Assembly (NCBI GenBank): GCA_023213395.1 | Contig: CM041465.1 | Span: 251,107,741 to 251,171,740 of the forward strand | From: Cycas panzhihuaensis | Lineage: Eukaryota; Cycadophyta | Length of the DNA: 64,000 bases | Reading direction: 5' to 3' | Part shown: in pieces, positions 59,985 to 64,000 of the stretch | How the letters are laid out: each line of letters opens with the position of its first letter | How positions within the stretch are numbered: position 1 is the first letter of the stretch | Translations under genes and position numbers: made by a program | The notes under the pieces: generated by a model | The model's input: only the letters and a program-made list of their open reading frames with translations | Told to the model about the DNA's origin: nothing | Databases searched by the model: none

Positions 59985-61174
59985 GAGGTGGCACTATTTG
60001 CAACTCCAAGTGGTAAAGGCAAAAGTGAATAAGCATAGCCACAATGAGCCTCAATATACTTAGTGGATCTATCAACAACATTTGATGAAGTGGCCCCAAT
60101 TCTTTGAAGGTGTGCATGAGCAAATTACGTTCCATCAAAAGCATCTTCAAAAGAAATATTATCAATATTATGTGCACCATGGCACTGTTGATAACTTGGT
60201 AGTTTGTTGGTGGTAGTTTTACAATTTTTGGCATAATGTCCTTTTCTATTACACCTTTGGCACACGATTGTTTGATTTCCAGTCCAAGTATTGGGCTGGT
60301 TGGATAGTCTATGATTACTAGATCTAGGTCTAGGTTGATTATTTTGGCCTTGGGCTTGAGACTATTTTTGTTGGAATTGAGGAGCCTGTTGACTAAGAGG
60401 ACATTGTCCTTGTTGTCCAGCTCTTCCTCTTCCACAGGAATTACCACCTCTACGAGAGTATTGACCTTGATTTTTGGTATAACAAATATCTTCTTCCACA
60501 TCAAAATCAGCATCAATTGGATCTGATGTAGTGGAAAAATTGGTATCAAAGGTCTTATCAAATTCAATGAACTTATAAGCAAGATCCTCCAAGTTTAGGG
60601 TCTTAAAAGTGCCACTAGATTGAAGACTTCCCAATAGATTTTTATAATCTGGGATATGGAGATATGGCTGAAACAAGAAAGCCCATGTAATGCATTGAGT
60701 TTTAAAATCTTTATCAATGGCTTACTTGATTGGACGAAGGAGATTGATTGTCTCACTTGCATGTCCTTTCTGCATTTTCAATTTATTCATCTTTAGTACT
60801 AAGTGAATAAATTCTAAGTCTGATTTAATGTCAAAGTTCTTCTTAAGAACTTCAAGAACTTTCCATGCTATATCATGTACAACTTCATCAATGAGATTAT
60901 GCAGGGAATAATCAGTGACAAGCAATATCCCTGCACAGATTTTATCATCATCAAGTTCCAATTGGCGTTTAGTTGTAGCTTCAGTGGGAGCAGTTTGAGC
61001 ACCTCCTCCTGAAGTAAATGTGGTAGTTGTAGCTGTAACAGATGGTGTAGGTTGTAAGTGATCTCTTGATAGACTTTCATACTTTGTAGCATTTCTAACA
61101 CTAATAAACCACATGTCCCAATTTTCTTTCCCTTTTAGAATGCAGTTCACATTTTTCTTGAACTGTGAAGACAT
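59985..61174 (-). pseudogene. gag: gag of copia C
   Basis: ATG 61174 opens MSSQFKKNVNCILKGKENW and runs to a stop at 60722. The gag frame resumes near 60676 and ends at 60362 in an Arg/Gly/Gln-rich tract. The zinc knuckle lies near 60265-60220 (counterpart of CQRCNRRGHYTKNC in A). One stop and at least one frameshift break the gene. Confidence 0.8.
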
Positions 61175-63260
61175 GGTATCTTTCTAAAAAGGAAAAAATA
61201 AACAAGGGACTATAAAACTGATGGCAATAAATGACCAATTATAATTTATAAATAGGAAATGTAATGAAGTAGTGTAGTAGAAGGAAAAAGAAGTGAGAAT
61301 GGTTAGTCAAAGATGAAGGGAGCAACTTAGAGAAAAGTCACCAACACTTGTGACAAATATTAACCTAATGCAGTAGGAATATTAGAAGCACTATGATAAA
61401 AATTGGCCACTAACAATTGTGGAAAATATTAACCTGACGCAGCAGGAATATGAGAAGCACTATGATTGTGATTACACTATGGATCACTTTTTACAAATAA
61501 GTAAGTGATCAATATACAAGATTGTAGGCCAATGTAGAAGTTGACATCATTAGGTTTATACAACTTGAAACTCAAATGTAGGATGCGTAATCAACCCAAT
61601 AACCTCTAACTTATGTCCAACATGTAGTTGAGGTTATTAAAGGGATGTCTAAGATTCTAGTAGAATTAAGTTGGCATTCACCTGCGATACCCGCAATTGT
61701 GCTTGGTGATGAAATCCAAGTCACAACGGAGCCCAGGTACTCCTAATCCTCACCCAATTCCCCAATGAGCAGCTATATACCTCCTCTAAAGAGTGGTACG
61801 TGCATACCCATGGCTATGACAGATATTAGATTGGGTATATTTTAATCTTATATTAAAGTTTCAGTTTTCTCGGTTCGTTATCAGGATGATCCTTGATTGT
61901 GGCACGATGGTATGGCTAACCAAACCTCACCAATATTTCAGTTTAGTCCAGTTCCAACTTGAAACCCACACCTCTTTTATGGTACGACATTCTGCCAACT
62001 AAGGTATCTCACCCTTGGTGAGTATGTGAACAGGTACAAGATGGTGGAAAGTAGCGTACGTGATGTGTTCCTTTTAGGAAGAGTGAAAAGATTATCAAAT
62101 TGCATCAAACGTACATTTAACTGAAAATAGAATGCTTGCTTGGAGTGCTTTTGGAGTGCTTGCTTGGAGAGCTTGCTTGAAGTGTCAACAAACATACATC
62201 TAACTGAAAATAGAATGTATGCTTGGAGTGCTTGCTTGGAGAGCTTACTTTGAGTGATTTTAGAGTGCTAAAATGTAATGCTAATAAGTGAGTGAGGACA
62301 CCAGATATTGCACTGATCCAGGTGTTTTTTTCTCACTTTTATAATGGGCTTTTAAGCTTTATAAAAAGAAGGAAGAAATTTTCTTTACTTTTTTTTTTTT
62401 TTGTTAATACAAAAAAAAGTAGTCTTCACTAAATCTGCAATAGCTTTCTCCCATGATATCAAAATAGAGTTCTAGTTTTTGTGCTGCAAACTAGACTCAG
62501 AGCTTTAGGAAGTGGAATAAGGTCCAAATGAGTTTTGGAAAGATTTTGGAAACCCCACAAAGTTAGGAAATTATATTTTTCTAGAATTCTTACTAAAATA
62601 ACTACTGTTCACTAAAACATCAATAACTTCCTCATACGACATCCAAATTAGTTGTCAATTTTTGTGTTGGAAAGTAGACGCAGAGCCTCATCTTTGACAA
62701 TTAGAATCACTTCAATTGGAGCTCTGTAGAAGATTTTGCAGACCTGTGAAGTTCAAAAATCAAATTATATTTCTATAGAAATTTTAGCTTCCTAATATCT
62801 CATTAACACATGATACCATATGAAATTTCCATCATTTTTTTATCACCAGGATCCCAATATGGGAAAGATGAGAGCATACAATGATAGATATTTTAAATGG
62901 CTTGAAATTCTTAAAAAAAAAAAGGTAAAAGCCCCCCTTACAATCATTCTTCTAAATGTTGGAAAATTTTCAGCAACATTTCCCCTTGTTAAATGGACAA
63001 AAAAGGGAAAAGAAAAAGAAGAATGAGATAGCATGAATGACCAGCAAAGGATTAGAATCCTTGGGCCTTACAACTCCTTGTATTATGCTTCCAAACCTGT
63101 AAAAGAGAAAGGAAAAGCAAATAATACAAAATATGTTATAATAATAACTTGAAAATATTTCTAAATTCACTTTCATAATCTCCTTCACCATATGGATTGT
63201 GGGGAGAAGGAAGTGATGGCTCCATTGCAAGTATAAGTGAGGAATATGAAGGAAGAAAGA
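61175..63260 (-). other. 2.1-kb untranslated leader of copia C
   Basis: Colinear with the A leader. It holds the same 70-base duplication (about 61340-61475) and an expanded series of gcttgcttggagtgcttttggag-like units (about 62130-62260). No coding motif. Confidence 0.6.
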
Positions 63261-63272
63261 TTTGATACCACA
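63261..63272 (-). other. Primer-binding site of copia C
   Basis: On the minus strand TGGTATCAAATC lies two bases after the LTR end, a worn version of the A site TGGTATTAGAGC. Confidence 0.7.
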
Positions 63273-63274
63273 TG

Positions 63275-63570
63275 AAAATAGTGGATCTATCCTTCATCTC
63301 CATGCACTAAACACAAAGGCAAACATGGGAGCAAGAGAGACTTGAGAGAAAGAAAGTAGCTCTCACAAAATGGGGAGGTAAGAATGAATCTTCTCTATTG
63401 AGCTTTTACTTTTATATTGAGAGAGGGAGCATTAGAATTAGGTGAAATGAAATTACACATAATATACATAAAAGTGTATTTCACTTAAGTGATCTAATTT
63501 AAAGTTCACTTAAGACCCTTTTTCAAAATAATCATCTAATGTAATGACCTTGTGTTATTAACCCTTTTCA
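63275..63570 (-). repeat. 5' LTR of copia C
   Basis: TGAAAATAGTGG ... CCCTTTTCA on the plus strand, followed by the AAAAA target duplication. Confidence 0.92.
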
Positions 63571-64000
63571 AAAAACACATATGATTATATCTAAATCTTG
63601 AGTAAAGGATATTTTAACCATTATAAATGGCAATTATTGATAATTCAGGGTATATAATGAATGATAGTGGATATTATTGGCATTGATGTCTTTTAAAAAT
63701 ATTTTCAAACATAATTAACATGATGTTAATATGTATCTATGGATATTATACCCTAGTAATACATATCAATGCATATAAATTTCTAGTGATAGTTATTGGT
63801 ATTACATAAATAATGATTATTTATAGTAAATATTCTTAACATGGAATAACTATTAATCATAAGAAGGTTTAGGGTTGTTTTACGTTTTTGTAGTGTGGAA
63901 CCATTTTTTTTTCAATTCTTGAGGCGAGGCTCTTAAGGAAATCATTCATTGCCTTAGGAAATTATTCATTTCCTTTCATGCCTATCCTTTTTATGCTTGT
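63571..64000. other. AT-rich flank, no gene recognised
   Basis: Continuation of the DNA left of 55891, rich in short ATGATTATT and ATTCTTAAC motifs. Nothing codes here. Confidence 0.4.

Larger units (their letters stand above)
55896..63570 (-). mobile_element. Copia retrotransposon C, second copy of the A family
   Basis: A 7675-bp element flanked by AAAAA at 55891-55895 and 63571-63575. LTRs are 298 bp (55896-56193) and 296 bp (63275-63570) and differ at about 17 sites, near 5.7 percent, so C is older than A. Layout is the same as A: leader, gag, protease, integrase, RT, RNase H, 3' repeat. It keeps some catalytic residues A has lost and has lost others that A keeps. It lies inverted to A about 29 kb away. 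Confidence 0.92.

Overview
This window reads as nuclear DNA from a large-genome seed plant. Nested LTR retrotransposons of several ages, a LINE fragment and long AT-rich decayed DNA surround one intact host gene, a leucine-rich-repeat receptor kinase with a short GT-AG intron. No bacterial operons, tRNA or rRNA genes were recognised. The size and age spread of the repeats would fit a gymnosperm, but the sequence alone does not prove this.

Layout. 1-3569: end of a non-autonomous copia-type element (5' LTR tail, 3.1 kb non-coding interior, 3' LTR), followed by a second primer-binding site, so the array was once tandem. 5093-26475: copia element A (+ strand, 297-bp LTRs, ACTTA target duplication). 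Its 5' LTR is split by gypsy element B (5174-18951, about 2.56-kb LTRs, GATCA target duplication). B is the most unusual object here. It has a Tat/Ogre-type gag-protease frame and no recognisable reverse transcriptase or integrase. It also has an isolated RNase H with all four catalytic acids, and an antisense, spliced gene for a plant-mobile-domain protein with a cluster of palindromes upstream. 26732 onward: primer site and LTR edge of an older minus-strand element (E) into which A inserted. About 29360-32440: inverted, diverged relative of the B LTR. 32511-40300: copia element D with a 2.6-kb leader and heavily decayed gag-pol, carrying a solo LTR (38934-39434, ACACA duplication).

42154-45333: intact LRR-XII-type non-RD receptor kinase of 1031 residues, preceded by diverged ~400-bp tandem repeats. 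46501-53415: decayed minus-strand chromovirus G (252-bp LTRs; gag, RT, RNase H, integrase and chromodomain relics), with a 5'-truncated LINE (48012-49268) inserted between its RNase H and integrase. 55896-63570: copia element C, minus strand, same family as A, AAAAA target duplication. 63571-64000: AT-rich flank.

The receptor kinase is the only gene likely to serve the plant directly. All element coding regions seen carry nonsense changes or frameshifts. Boundaries of elements A, B and C and of the solo LTR rest on matching target duplications and TG...CA ends read directly from the sequence. Family names rest on motifs recognised by eye, without a database search.
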